This document shows, in pieces, positions 51,154-59,868 of a stretch of DNA of 60,241 bases. Each line of letters begins with the position of its first letter. Position 1 is the first letter of the stretch. The stretch spans positions 1 to 60,241 of the forward strand of contig WALW01000023.1 in NCBI GenBank assembly GCA_015522635.1, read 5' to 3'. A program made the position numbers and the translations under genes. The notes under the pieces are model-generated. The model was not told the DNA's origin, ran no database searches, and saw nothing but the letters and a program-made list of their open reading frames with translations. Origin of the DNA: Candidatus Tiamatella incendiivivens (GTDB taxonomy: Archaea; Thermoproteota; Thermoprotei_A; Sulfolobales; Acidilobaceae).

Positions 51154-51852
51154 TTAGTTAAAATAACTCAGTACATAATCCCTAATGGATTGGTATAAAC
51201 TGTCATTACAGCTATGCTTATACCTTGACAATAAACTCTTAAGGCTCTCGTCAACCTCTGTCCCAACCCTCCTAAGCAGTGCACCAGTAATGCTCGGCAA
51301 GTTCTTACAAAACCCTAAGGAAGATGAGCCAAAGTCGATTATTACAGCATTAGCCTCCGTAAGATATACATGCTTCCAAGGCCTACTAAGCTCATGGTGA
51401 TACACCCCCGCGTTATCCAATGCATAAGTGGAAGATAAGATTATCGAAACATCACTTCTGCTTAAAACAGTTAAGTCTCTCAGTGGAACCCCTTCAAGGA
51501 AATCCATCACAATCACGTTATTCCTATAGCAATAAACCCGGGTAGCTACACCAGCCCTCCAAGCCGATTCCTGCAATGCACCTTCGCTCTGAAAGGACTC
51601 ATGCTTAGAGTCAGTCCTCCTAATCTTCACAGCCACAATCCTGCCGTTATAGCATCCAAGAGACACAACAGAAGCATGCCCCTTACCCAATACACGACCC
51701 CAAGGAAGAACAACACTACCCCATGAAACAAGAGACTCAACACCGCAGTCAGTAAGATCCCTGAGAACACCTCTACACACCTCTAACTTAGATTTATTCC
51801 AAGGAAAGCATGTTGCCATTCTAGCGAAAACGCTGTCCGGAACAGGATTCAA
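51154..51852 (-). CDS. Predicted Ser/Thr protein kinase-like protein
   Basis: A protein of about 232 residues with a small kinase fold. It has a glycine-loop VLGKGHASVVSLG, the ATP-site lysine in IVAVKIRR, a divergent catalytic loop HHELSRPWKHV (His-x-x in place of HRD), and DFGSS. It resembles the archaeal predicted kinase group COG2112. TTG 51852 gives a four-base TTGA overlap with the stop of the CCA enzyme, suggesting translational coupling; the frame is open to 51903. The lack of a canonical HRD aspartate makes activity uncertain. Confidence 0.75.
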   Translation of the reverse strand: MNPVPDSVFARMATCFPWNKSKLEVCRGVLRDLTDCGVESLVSWGSVVLPWGRVLGKGHASVVSLGCYNGRIVAVKIRRTDSKHESFQSEGALQESAWRAGVATRVYCYRNNVIVMDFLEGVPLRDLTVLSRSDVSIILSSTYALDNAGVYHHELSRPWKHVYLTEANAVIIDFGSSSLGFCKNLPSITGALLRRVGTEVDESLKSLLSRYKHSCNDSLYQSIRDYVLSYFN

Positions 51853-53204
51853 AGCCAGGCCGGCTGACGCCTCCAAACATCCATGACGGTACTCTTCAAC
51901 CAATCAGGCTCTCCTCCCGGCGGGTAAACAATAGGCTCGTGTCCCTTGAAGTGAGGCGGGATAGTATACTCACTCCACCTCTTAGCTAACAACTCCCTCA
52001 AAGTCATCTTCCTCCGCTTATACGAGTAAAACCTACCATCCCAACCAACCCAAACAGGCATACTATCCCTAGCCCGTGACTCCACGTAACTAATAGCGCC
52101 ATTCCTCCAAGACTCAGGGCCCACATCAAGCACAAGCTCAGGCTTCTCGCCTTCAACCTCAACCACAACAACAGCAATGCTCGACAAGTCAGTGGAGGAG
52201 CCCGTGTAAACAGGGTTATAACCCCAATTGCGGAGGAACCCCCTAACCCGGGACTCCAGCCTCCTCAACTCACCGTATACAGTCTGCTCGGGCAAAACAG
52301 AGAGATCCAGCTTATAAACAAGCACAGCCCCCCTATCCACAGGAGGTACTATGGGAACATCCTCTCTATTAACATAGTGAAAGAAGTCCTCCCTAGGCAT
52401 AGCCAGAAACTTCTTAGCCGCTAGCACAATCCTCGACAACGGCTCGAATCTAACTGCAGCCGCTACATTCCGGGAAGGATCAACAGGGTCAACCCAGATA
52501 AGGGGGCTGTCCCTGAATCGCTTCAACAATTTCCCCTTATCCGAACCCCACTCCATATCCACAACAACAGGAGGACTCCATCCAGCAATACCCTTGAGAG
52601 CGTCGAGGAACCCGCCATAATGAATAACCATCAGCTCAGCCAAATAACCGCTGAACCCACCAACCTTAACCTCAGCACCGTAAACCCCCACACCTTTCAA
52701 GAACGACTTAAGTAACCTAACGTCCCTTCTAAGCTCACTGGTAAGCTTCTCCCAGACATACCTAGTGTGGAACGGAGTACGCTCCACAGCAAGACGGGTA
52801 TCACCCGGCTTCTCAGCCCGTAATACAGGGACAACATTAGCCTCCAAACCCATTAACACGACAGTCAAATATGGATGCTGAGCAAAGTCAACCTTAAACG
52901 GCAGATCACTCAAGCAACCCTCTAGCAAGCCAAGGCTCTCATCTAGAATCCAGTCCCTACCAAGCTCACGGGGAAAAATAACAAACACGTCCAAATCGAA
53001 GGAACCTGAAACCCAGGTATCCTTAGCAAAACTACCCTCTAAACTAACCTTCCCATAGGCCCTTCTAAGCTCTTTACAATTCTCCAATCTAGATCTAACT
53101 AAGTTATAGAAACGGTTGCCAACTAGATATTCCAACCTAGAGGGTGTTACCCTCCTAGTTGCAGACTCTAATACTTCCTCAAGTGAAGCCACTGCACACC
53201 ACAT
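51849..53204 (-). CDS. cca: CCA-adding tRNA nucleotidyltransferase (class I, archaeal)
   Basis: Adds or repairs the 3' CCA end of tRNAs. 451 residues, with the nucleotidyltransferase motif GSFAKDTWVSGSFDLDVFV (about residues 57-75) carrying the catalytic aspartates, the following KVDFAQHPYLTV strand, and the helical and tail domains of the archaeal class. Start at 53204 follows the divergent promoter region shared with the CoA-binding gene. The kinase-like gene is coupled at its 3' end. Confidence 0.93.
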   Translation of the reverse strand: MWCAVASLEEVLESATRRVTPSRLEYLVGNRFYNLVRSRLENCKELRRAYGKVSLEGSFAKDTWVSGSFDLDVFVIFPRELGRDWILDESLGLLEGCLSDLPFKVDFAQHPYLTVVLMGLEANVVPVLRAEKPGDTRLAVERTPFHTRYVWEKLTSELRRDVRLLKSFLKGVGVYGAEVKVGGFSGYLAELMVIHYGGFLDALKGIAGWSPPVVVDMEWGSDKGKLLKRFRDSPLIWVDPVDPSRNVAAAVRFEPLSRIVLAAKKFLAMPREDFFHYVNREDVPIVPPVDRGAVLVYKLDLSVLPEQTVYGELRRLESRVRGFLRNWGYNPVYTGSSTDLSSIAVVVVEVEGEKPELVLDVGPESWRNGAISYVESRARDSMPVWVGWDGRFYSYKRRKMTLRELLAKRWSEYTIPPHFKGHEPIVYPPGGEPDWLKSTVMDVWRRQPAWL

Positions 53205-53259
53205 GAAGAGACAAGTGTTAAATCCAGAGTATTAAATCATGCATGAAAAAATTATTTGA

Positions 53260-53276
53260 GTGAATTGTTCATTCAC
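53260..53276. repeat. Inverted repeat in divergent promoter region
   Basis: GTGAAT (53260-53265) and ATTCAC (53271-53276), perfect six-base arms with a five-base spacer, between the divergent cca and CoA-binding genes. An imperfect 19-base direct repeat flanks it (53220-53238 and 53280-53298; 14 of 19 identical, both beginning AAATCC). It could be an operator; no factor is known. Confidence 0.35.
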
Positions 53277-53362
53277 CTGAAATCCAAGGATTTAAATTCT
53301 ATTAATACATATTCTATGTCTAACTCAGTGTCGCTGATAGAGGGAACTCGAGGTGGTATTGC

Positions 53363-53809
53363 TTGAATTCGAGAACTATAGAAGACCCTGTTAAGGCTAC
53401 TAAAGTTCTTAAGCAGGCCAAGACTGTTGCTGTAATTGGTGCTTCAGGGACTACCAGTAAGGATGCTTATAGAGTCCCAGTGTATTTAATCAAGCACGGT
53501 TTCGACATTATACCGGTTAATCCTATTAGGGAAGAGTTATATGGTAGGAAGGCTTATCCCTCATTGCCCAGTATCCCACCTGATCTCAGGTCTAGTATTG
53601 ATATTATTGACGTGTTCCGCCCGCCTAGTGAAGCATTGAGAATTGTTAAGGATGCTGAGTCCATCAGAGTTAACGGTAAACCGTGGGTTATCTGGTTCCA
53701 ATGGGATACTGATACAGAGGAGGCGGTTAGGTATGCTGTTGAGAGAGGGTTTATTGTATTCTGTGGATTATGTATTAAGAGGTTTTACTCCTCCATGCTG
53801 AGAAGCTAG
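53363..53809 (+). CDS. CoA-binding domain protein
   Basis: A 148-residue Rossmann-fold CoA-binding protein (YccU-like). Visible: VAVIGASGTTSKDAYRVP (about 23-40), IIPVNPIREELYGRKAYPSL (20 residues) and WFQWDT. Family members bind CoA or acyl-CoA; physiological role unknown. TTG start at 53363 with GGTGG upstream. Confidence 0.88.
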   Translation: MNSRTIEDPVKATKVLKQAKTVAVIGASGTTSKDAYRVPVYLIKHGFDIIPVNPIREELYGRKAYPSLPSIPPDLRSSIDIIDVFRPPSEALRIVKDAESIRVNGKPWVIWFQWDTDTEEAVRYAVERGFIVFCGLCIKRFYSSMLRS

Positions 53810-53824
53810 TTTCTACCGGTGTTT

Positions 53825-54099
53825 CTAGGCTTTTCCGCGGTAATGAGCGTGGTATACGAATACTTCTTTATTGTCGATATCTAACCTGCATATTATTCTA
53901 ATATTGCCTATTCTTAGTCAGAGAAAACCAGTCCACTTTCCTTTGAGTCATTTTACATCTATCCTATGGAAGGGATGGTTCCCCTGGTTAAGATTCTCTA
54001 GTAATTCAATTATTTCTCATTGACTAGCTTCTTTTGATAACAAGGAATGCCTTCGATGGATCTAAGTGCTTTCTCATTTATTTTCACTTGCCATTCCAT
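53825..54099 (-). pseudogene. Decayed RelE/ParE-family toxin gene
   Basis: Reading the minus strand from ATG 54099 gives a typical RelE N-terminus (MEWQVKINEKALRSIEGI) that stops at TAA 54012-54010 after 29 codons. A one-base shift continues the protein (IIELLENLNQGNHPFHRID), followed by LKGKWTGFL and LRIGNIRIICRLDIDNKEVF, with in-frame TGA codons before LKGKW and before LRIG. The last two blocks are the RelE signature (LKGK, RLRIG, RII). So one frameshift and two nonsense changes inactivate it. AAGGAGGA lies upstream at 54118-54111. It sits in the 688-base gap before aIF5A. Confidence 0.75.
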
Positions 54100-54116
54100 T
54101 CTAAGAATTCTCCTCC

Positions 54117-54260
54117 TTATAATCTTTGGGGGAACCGCTTTTTTTCATAGTTTTCCATTTGTTTTCCATCGCTTATTGTAGGCGTAATCTCTAGAAGCGC
54201 CTCTAACAGGGCTTTCTTGACTTCTTCTCTTATTATTTTCAACAATGTTTCCTCAGTCAA
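54117..54260 (-). pseudogene. RelB-like antitoxin remnant
   Basis: A 47-codon frame directly upstream of the toxin remnant, TTG 54260 to TAA 54117. It is a charged helix (EETLLKIIREEVKKALLEAL, then LEITPTISDGKQMENYEKK) resembling the N-terminal half of archaeal RelE-partner antitoxins. The upstream in-frame codon is a stop, and a possible ATG start (54287 region) is out of frame, so it may be frameshifted as well. Its stop is followed at once by the toxin's AAGGAGGA. It could still be translated. Confidence 0.5.
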
Positions 54261-54497
54261 TAACGTTGACAGTTCCAGTCCTCATTTCATTCTATAGTGG
54301 TTTAAATTCTATAATTATTATACCAAATTTCTAACATTGATTACCTCGTTTTCAGAGTGAATTATGTTCTATAGGATATTTATCGCCGGGTGATTCTAGG
54401 TTTAATATATGAGTGTAGGTATAGTATTTATTATACTCTGAACTAATTCTATTCCTTGAAGCTCGTTAGAATATATTGCTGGTTTGGGGTGTTTGTT

Positions 54498-54908
54498 TTG
54501 AGTGTTAATTATGGTACACTTGGCGAACTCAAGAAGGGAAGTTACATTGTATTAGACGGTGAGCCCTGTAGGATTGTTGCTGTGACGAAGGCTAAGCCCG
54601 GTAAACACGGTAGCGCTAAGGCTAACGTGACAGCTATATGCGTATTCTCGGGCAACAAGAAGAACTTCGTTGCACCTGTTGACACTCAAGTCCAGGTGCC
54701 TGTTGTAGAGAAGCATATAGCCCAGGTTCTAGCAGATATGGGGGAGCAGATTCAGCTGATGGATATGGAGAGCTATGATACGTTTGAGGTTGAGAAGCCT
54801 AAGGATGACCCTCAACTCACCTCCCGCCTCCAGCCTGGTGTAGAGGTAGAGTACTGGCTTATCATGGGTAGACCAAAAATTGTAAGAATCAGGAGCAGTA
54901 CCCACTAA
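54498..54908 (+). CDS. eif5A: Translation initiation factor aIF5A
   Basis: A 136-residue aIF5A, which aids peptide-bond formation at difficult sequences. The hypusine or deoxyhypusine site is in [11 protein letters not shown] (Lys36), followed by an OB-fold domain. TTG 54498 was chosen because homologues begin at about this point and GGGGTG lies upstream at 54487; the frame is open 14 codons further. A TATA-like GTATTTATTATAC near 54424-54436 supports this start. Confidence 0.95.
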   Translation: MSVNYGTLGELKKGSYIVLDGEPCRIVAVTKAKPGKHGSAKANVTAICVFSGNKKNFVAPVDTQVQVPVVEKHIAQVLADMGEQIQLMDMESYDTFEVEKPKDDPQLTSRLQPGVEVEYWLIMGRPKIVRIRSSTH

Positions 54909-55016
54909 GGCCTCCTTTGAGTCACTCTAGAATATTTCTCTTCCACATACCTCGTTTATTTAACCCTCTAAAACCTGATGTACTTATAGGTATAAGTAGG
55001 GAACGGTGCTAGGAAA

Positions 55017-56354
55017 TTGGTTTTAGACGGCTTGAAAGGCGCGGTTTCTAAGTTCCTCAAGGGAACCGGTAGTTATGAGAAGAATGTTAACGAATTCGTT
55101 AAAGAGATGCAGAGGGAGCTTATCAAGTCTGATGTGAACGTTAAACTTGTACTCGAGCTTTCCAAGAGGATTAGGGAGAGAGCGTTGAAGGAAGCTCCTC
55201 CTCCGGGGGCTAGTAGACGGGACTGGTTCATCAAGATAGTCTATGAGGAACTGGCAGGATTCTTCGGAGGAGACGTTCAACACCATGTAAAGCCTTCAAG
55301 GAATCCTTGGGTTATAATGCTCATAGGAGTGCAGGGGTCTGGTAAAACTACTACGGCAGGAAAACTAGGCTACTACTATAGGCATCGCGGCTACAAAGTC
55401 GGGTTGGTCGCAGCGGACACTCATAGGCCGGGTGCTTATGACCAGCTTGAACAGCTCTCGGAACAGGTAGGTGCATTATTCTACGGAGAGCCAGGGGAGA
55501 AGGATGCAGTAGGCATCGCTAGAAGGGGTGTCGAGGCTCTCATAGAGAAGGGTGCTAATATCATTATAGTTGACACTGCAGGTAGGCATGGTTATGGTGA
55601 TGAGCAGGGACTCTTGGATGAGATGGAAATGATATCCAAGAAGATAAAGCCGGATGAAGTAATCCTCGTAATAGACGCTGCAATAGGGCAGAAAGCCTCC
55701 GACTTAGCCAGAAGGTTCCACGAGAGAACACCTGTAGGCTCAATAATAGTCACCAAGCTAGACGGTACTGCGAGAGGGGGAGGTGCACTGTCAGCTGTAG
55801 CTGCTACAGGTGCAGGAATAAAGTTCGTAGGAACAGGTGAGAAAATCAGTGAACTAGAGCCATTCCGGCCTAAACGATTCGTAGGCCGTATACTGGGAAT
55901 GGGGGACATAGAAACACTTCTTGAGAAGCTTCAAGCTCTCGAGGAAGCAGAGGAGCTGGAGAAGAGAACCCAGGAAATGATGGAAGGCAAAATAAATATG
56001 AGGCTAATATATCATCAGCTCAAAGATATGAGGAAAATGGGTCCTCTAAGCAAAGTCCTCCAAATGCTCCCCGGCCTCAGTCTCTTCAAACTAGACGCTG
56101 TTGACACGAAGCTCGGAGAAGAGAAGATAGATAGGTGGCTGGCAATAATAGAGTCAATGACGTATAGGGAGCTTGATAAGCCCGAGATTATTGATAAGAG
56201 CAGGATGAGGAGGTTGGCATTCGGAAGTGGGGCCACTCTCGAGGATGTCAAGGAGCTACTTGCATACTATGATAACTTGAGGAAAATGCTTAAGCAGTTG
56301 AAGAGGAAGAAGAGGCTCCTAAGGAAGCTAGGCGGAGCAGAGTTAGGAGCATAG
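55017..56354 (+). CDS. srp54: Signal recognition particle protein SRP54
   Basis: GTPase that recognises signal sequences with 7S RNA. 445 residues: N domain (1-90), G domain with GVQGSGKTTTAGKL (104-117), DTHRPGAYDQL, DTAGRHGYG and TKLDGTARGGGALS, and a methionine-rich M domain from about residue 320. TTG start at 55017. It begins a plus-strand operon: SRP54, TrmY-like protein, XPD-type helicase, methyltransferase, all within six bases or overlapping. Confidence 0.96.
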   Translation: MVLDGLKGAVSKFLKGTGSYEKNVNEFVKEMQRELIKSDVNVKLVLELSKRIRERALKEAPPPGASRRDWFIKIVYEELAGFFGGDVQHHVKPSRNPWVIMLIGVQGSGKTTTAGKLGYYYRHRGYKVGLVAADTHRPGAYDQLEQLSEQVGALFYGEPGEKDAVGIARRGVEALIEKGANIIIVDTAGRHGYGDEQGLLDEMEMISKKIKPDEVILVIDAAIGQKASDLARRFHERTPVGSIIVTKLDGTARGGGALSAVAATGAGIKFVGTGEKISELEPFRPKRFVGRILGMGDIETLLEKLQALEEAEELEKRTQEMMEGKINMRLIYHQLKDMRKMGPLSKVLQMLPGLSLFKLDAVDTKLGEEKIDRWLAIIESMTYRELDKPEIIDKSRMRRLAFGSGATLEDVKELLAYYDNLRKMLKQLKRKKRLLRKLGGAELGA

Positions 56355-56360
56355 TCCATA

Positions 56361-56831
56361 GTGGAGGGAGGAGTTATACCTATACACATACTCCTCGGCC
56401 GGTATAAAACGTGGATCATAGCATCATTCCTATCCTCAGCCCTCCTAATAAGCCACGGTGTAAGGAGGGATATGGACGCGGTATTCCAAGCAGGTGACAA
56501 AACCGTTATAGTCAAGGGAAGCAGAGTAAGATACCTCCGCCCGGACCAGGATAGTGGGGAAGGATATGTGAAGGCAGTTCTCAGAGGTAAAGCATCGCAA
56601 ATGGGGGCTATCATCCAGGAGGAATATGATATTCAGAAGCCTTGCCTTAACGTTACACAGTTCAATGGAGCAGATTTTTTCACAATGGATCCACACAAAT
56701 ATAAGTCCTTCATCTACGGAGAAAGAATAGAAGATTGCGTGACAGGCTTCCTGGGAGCAGAGGTACCTGTTAACCTGATGCCTGCAGTAATCAACATCAT
56801 ACTAGACAGGAGTAAAGCTGTGGGGGGGTAG
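56361..56831 (+). CDS. trmY: TrmY-like tRNA pseudouridine-54 N1-methyltransferase
   Basis: A 156-residue protein similar to TrmY/DUF358 (COG1901), SPOUT-fold enzymes that methylate pseudouridine 54 in archaeal tRNAs. The family pattern is LSSALLISHGVRRDMD (about 24-39), then RVRYLRPDQDSG, and a C-terminal VPVNLMPAVINIILDR that matches the closing helix. It is shorter and more divergent than the Methanocaldococcus enzyme, so exact target is uncertain. GTG 56361, six bases after srp54. Confidence 0.65.
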   Translation: MEGGVIPIHILLGRYKTWIIASFLSSALLISHGVRRDMDAVFQAGDKTVIVKGSRVRYLRPDQDSGEGYVKAVLRGKASQMGAIIQEEYDIQKPCLNVTQFNGADFFTMDPHKYKSFIYGERIEDCVTGFLGAEVPVNLMPAVINIILDRSKAVGG

Positions 56832-56833
56832 CG

Positions 56834-58699
56834 TTGTCCAGTAAATTTCCATACAAAGTATACCGTAAGGGGCAGGAGGAGGTAGCTGAGAACGTCAAGG
56901 AGACCGTTAAGAACAGTGAGATCCTCCTACTAGAGGCTCCTACAGGATTCGGTAAGACAGCTGCAGTAATTGAGGGACTTGAAAGGGGAGGGGCCGAGAA
57001 GGTATTATGGGTGGTGAGAACTGTAAATCAGATAGAACCTGTACTGCGAGAGCTTAGGAGATTCGGTTTATCCTACACATATGTATTCAGTGCAAGGAGG
57101 AGCTGCCCTCTAGTGGAGGGCTCTGACATACCTGTTGAGGATTTCTGGGTAAACTGCAGGCACCTCAGGAGCCAAGCTAGGTGCAGCTTCTATCTCAACA
57201 CCATGGAAGGTAGCGTTGAATACCTCCAGTCACTACTAAACGACTACAAGGGGTATACTGCTACAGAAACAGCCTCCCTCCTAGCTAAGATGGATGGCTT
57301 ATGCCCGTTCTTCTCCCTCCTACGCCTAGCAGGCCACTCAAAGTATGTAGTAGCCACTTATCCTTACCTTTTCAAATGGGACCTATTCACTCATGTTCTA
57401 GACATAGGAGACTATAGTGACCTAGCCTTAGTAGTTGATGAGGCACATAGCATACTAGGTATACACAGCATATACGAGTACAAGATAACGGTTGACATTG
57501 CCGAGAAGAGCCTTGATGAGGCGAGGAAATACACTGATGATGAGTCCCTAGTAGAGAGACTAGAAGTCTTCAGCAGGCTTCTCCAGCAAAAAACAACAAG
57601 CATAACACCTGGAATATACCCTCTCGATAAAACGCAGATAATTGAGGTACTAGGAGACCCGGAACAACTGGCCTATACTGCAGAAGTTGTAAGGGAAGTT
57701 ATGCTCGAAGAGAAATATAGGACAGCTGGACTCCAGGGTGTTATGAAGATAGTCTCAGGCATAACAAAACTCGCGACATGGCTAGCAACATTATCAATGG
57801 AGTCAAGCAAGCTATACATAGAATGGGATGGCGAGGAACCGCCCGAGTTCGTGGCGACACCGATGGATCCTGCTGAGATCGCGTCTCCGATAATTCAGGG
57901 AGCACAATCAGCAGTTCTTATGAGCGGTACGCTTCCGCCGGGGAACATGGTGGGGGATTTCTTAGGTATAGATAGGACTACCATGATTGTAGATGTTGAC
58001 GCCATGTATGGGCCTGTTATGCCGCTTGAGAACAAATATACGATACTTGGTATAGATGTATCCACTAGATACAGTGAGAGGGGACCGTTCACATACAAGA
58101 TATATGCTGGCTACATATCTAGTATAACAACAAGTCTCCCGGGAGCAAAGCTTGTAGTATACCCAAGCTATGATGTTCTCTACAGTGTGATAGAGAGGAT
58201 AGATCGTGGAGAGGGTAGTGTCGTGGAATCAAAGAAAACAAGCATAGCAGAAGTCGTGAGGAGGCTTGAAGATAGAGAAGACCTTGTGATCCACAGTGTA
58301 GCTGGAGGGAAACTTGTGGAAGGGGTAGAGTATGTTGATGAGAACGGTAGAAGCATATTGAAAACGGTTGTAGTAATAGGAGTACCCTACCCTCAACCTA
58401 CACCCTACACGCAAGACTATATTGAAGCACTAGCCAAGAGGATAGGAGCGAGAAAAGCGAGGGAGTATACTTATCACATTAATGCTTCCATAAAGGTCCG
58501 GCAAGCCTTAGGTAGGGCGATAAGAAGCAGGGAAGACAGGGCAGTGTATTTTCTACTAGATCACCGGTATAATAATAGGAAACTAAGAAACCTTCTTAAA
58601 ATGAGGATAGATGAGATGGTTACATATAACAAAATAACATTCCCAACCGTACTTGAAAAAGCAAGGAAACACCTGGAGACGGAGGCGAGAATAGGATGA
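56834..58699 (+). CDS. XPD/Rad3-family Fe-S DNA helicase
   Basis: Superfamily 2 5'-3' helicase, 621 residues. P-loop EAPTGFGKTAA (34-44), four cysteines placed as in the XPD iron-sulfur domain (Cys91, Cys108, Cys117 and Cys157), the DEAH box in VVDEAHSI, and RQALGRAIRSREDRAVYFLLD (about 555-575) as motif VI. Involved in nucleotide excision repair or DNA unwinding in archaea. TTG start two bases after the TrmY-like stop. ATGA overlap with the next gene. Confidence 0.93.
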   Translation: MSSKFPYKVYRKGQEEVAENVKETVKNSEILLLEAPTGFGKTAAVIEGLERGGAEKVLWVVRTVNQIEPVLRELRRFGLSYTYVFSARRSCPLVEGSDIPVEDFWVNCRHLRSQARCSFYLNTMEGSVEYLQSLLNDYKGYTATETASLLAKMDGLCPFFSLLRLAGHSKYVVATYPYLFKWDLFTHVLDIGDYSDLALVVDEAHSILGIHSIYEYKITVDIAEKSLDEARKYTDDESLVERLEVFSRLLQQKTTSITPGIYPLDKTQIIEVLGDPEQLAYTAEVVREVMLEEKYRTAGLQGVMKIVSGITKLATWLATLSMESSKLYIEWDGEEPPEFVATPMDPAEIASPIIQGAQSAVLMSGTLPPGNMVGDFLGIDRTTMIVDVDAMYGPVMPLENKYTILGIDVSTRYSERGPFTYKIYAGYISSITTSLPGAKLVVYPSYDVLYSVIERIDRGEGSVVESKKTSIAEVVRRLEDREDLVIHSVAGGKLVEGVEYVDENGRSILKTVVVIGVPYPQPTPYTQDYIEALAKRIGARKAREYTYHINASIKVRQALGRAIRSREDRAVYFLLDHRYNNRKLRNLLKMRIDEMVTYNKITFPTVLEKARKHLETEARIG

Positions 58700-59487
58700 T
58701 TAATAGAATAGAGTTTAAACCTGCTAAGGGATTACCACTGGATAAATACAGTATTCACAAGTACAGGGAACAGATACCTGGTCTAGACGACTGCCTAGTA
58801 GAAGAGATAAGGAAATCGAGGACAGTCTTCTTCTACAATAAGGAGGCCACCTCCATATACCCTGTTGAGAGGAGGGAAAACGGTTACAAAGCTCTCATAG
58901 CACCGGGCCCAAACATGTCATACACACTAGATATAAACGGTATACACATGCATAGAATAAAGGGAACAGATCCGCTAGTAGACTCTGAACTAAAAGTTAG
59001 AGCTGCACGAGTGGGGAAACACCAGAAAATATTAGACACTTGCATGGGCTTAGGATACACTGTAATTAAATCTTTACAGAAAGGTGCTAAAGTAACAACA
59101 GTGGAGAAGGACCCGGATGTCATATGGATAGCAACGCACAACCCATATAGCAGGGAACTATCCAGTAACCGAGTAGAAGTAATCCACGGCGATATCCTGG
59201 TGGTTATAAAAGAATTCCCAGATAATACTTTCAATAGAATAATACATGACCCGCCGAGGCTCACAGCTGTGACGGGAGACCTCTATAGCCTTGAGTTCTA
59301 TAGGGAACTCCTCCGCATACTAAAGCCTGGAGGAATACTATTCCATTATTCAGGACTGCCTGGAAAGAAGCGTGGTATAAATCTAATAGGTAAAACAGCC
59401 TCCAGGTTGGAGAAGGCGGGCTTCTATCCTACTCTGAAAAACAGGAAGGCACAAGGGATCGTGGCTATAAAACCTTTGGGATCATAA
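58696..59487 (+). CDS. SAM-dependent methyltransferase (COG2521 type)
   Basis: A 263-residue Rossmann methyltransferase of the archaeal COG2521 group. SAM-binding KILDTCMGLGYTVIKSL, VTTVEKD, VIHGDIL, and the IIHDPPRLT catalytic-type motif, then LLRILKPGGILFHYSG. The N-terminal region is family specific. Substrate unknown; the D-P-P motif suggests an exocyclic amine on RNA, DNA or a small molecule. Start overlaps the helicase stop by four bases. Confidence 0.85.
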   Translation: MINRIEFKPAKGLPLDKYSIHKYREQIPGLDDCLVEEIRKSRTVFFYNKEATSIYPVERRENGYKALIAPGPNMSYTLDINGIHMHRIKGTDPLVDSELKVRAARVGKHQKILDTCMGLGYTVIKSLQKGAKVTTVEKDPDVIWIATHNPYSRELSSNRVEVIHGDILVVIKEFPDNTFNRIIHDPPRLTAVTGDLYSLEFYRELLRILKPGGILFHYSGLPGKKRGINLIGKTASRLEKAGFYPTLKNRKAQGIVAIKPLGS

Positions 59488-59555
59488 GGATGGAGCAATC
59501 AAAACTTTCACAATTAGGGATAAAACAGACTCGAACCTGACGGGTTGCACTCTGT

Positions 59556-59868
59556 ATGGAAAGTTCAGTTGAGCTAAGGCTTACTAGGATAATAAGCAAG
59601 GCGATAAGGGAATATAATATGTATAGGACACCTGGGTCAGCAACCGTACTACTAGGAAATTAGAGGGAATACTATAACAACAGGATTCGAAGACTCCTAC
59701 CGTGAGACCTGCAGGTTGAACGGCTGGTTAGTAGACTTCAAATACGTACTAGAAGACTTAGGTATCCAAGTAGAAATCATAGAAATAATGGGGGGATGGG
59801 GGATGATCTCTGGAAGACAGTGGAATGGAGGATTGTGTTATTTAAAATTAAGATTCTCTCATCAATAA
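59556..59868 (+). pseudogene. Frameshifted small conserved-looking gene
   Basis: ATG 59556 opens a frame (MESSVELRLTRIISKAIREY) that ends at TAG 59661. A one-base shift at 59656-59661 continues as EIRGNTITTGFEDSYRETCR, then FKYVLEDLGIQVEIIEI. A second shift in a G-rich stretch (six G's at 59790-59795 and five at 59798-59802) gives DDLWKTVEWRIVLFKIKIL. All three pieces look like one small protein, so it is a pseudogene or the two G-runs and the first site hold sequence errors. I recall similar small archaeal proteins but cannot name the family. It occupies most of the 360-base gap before the converging gene. Confidence 0.5.

Noticed and set aside
59529-59542. Minus-strand GGTTCGAGTC resembling a tRNA T-loop
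   Set aside because: The T-stem does not pair and no acceptor, anticodon or D arm could be built around it.
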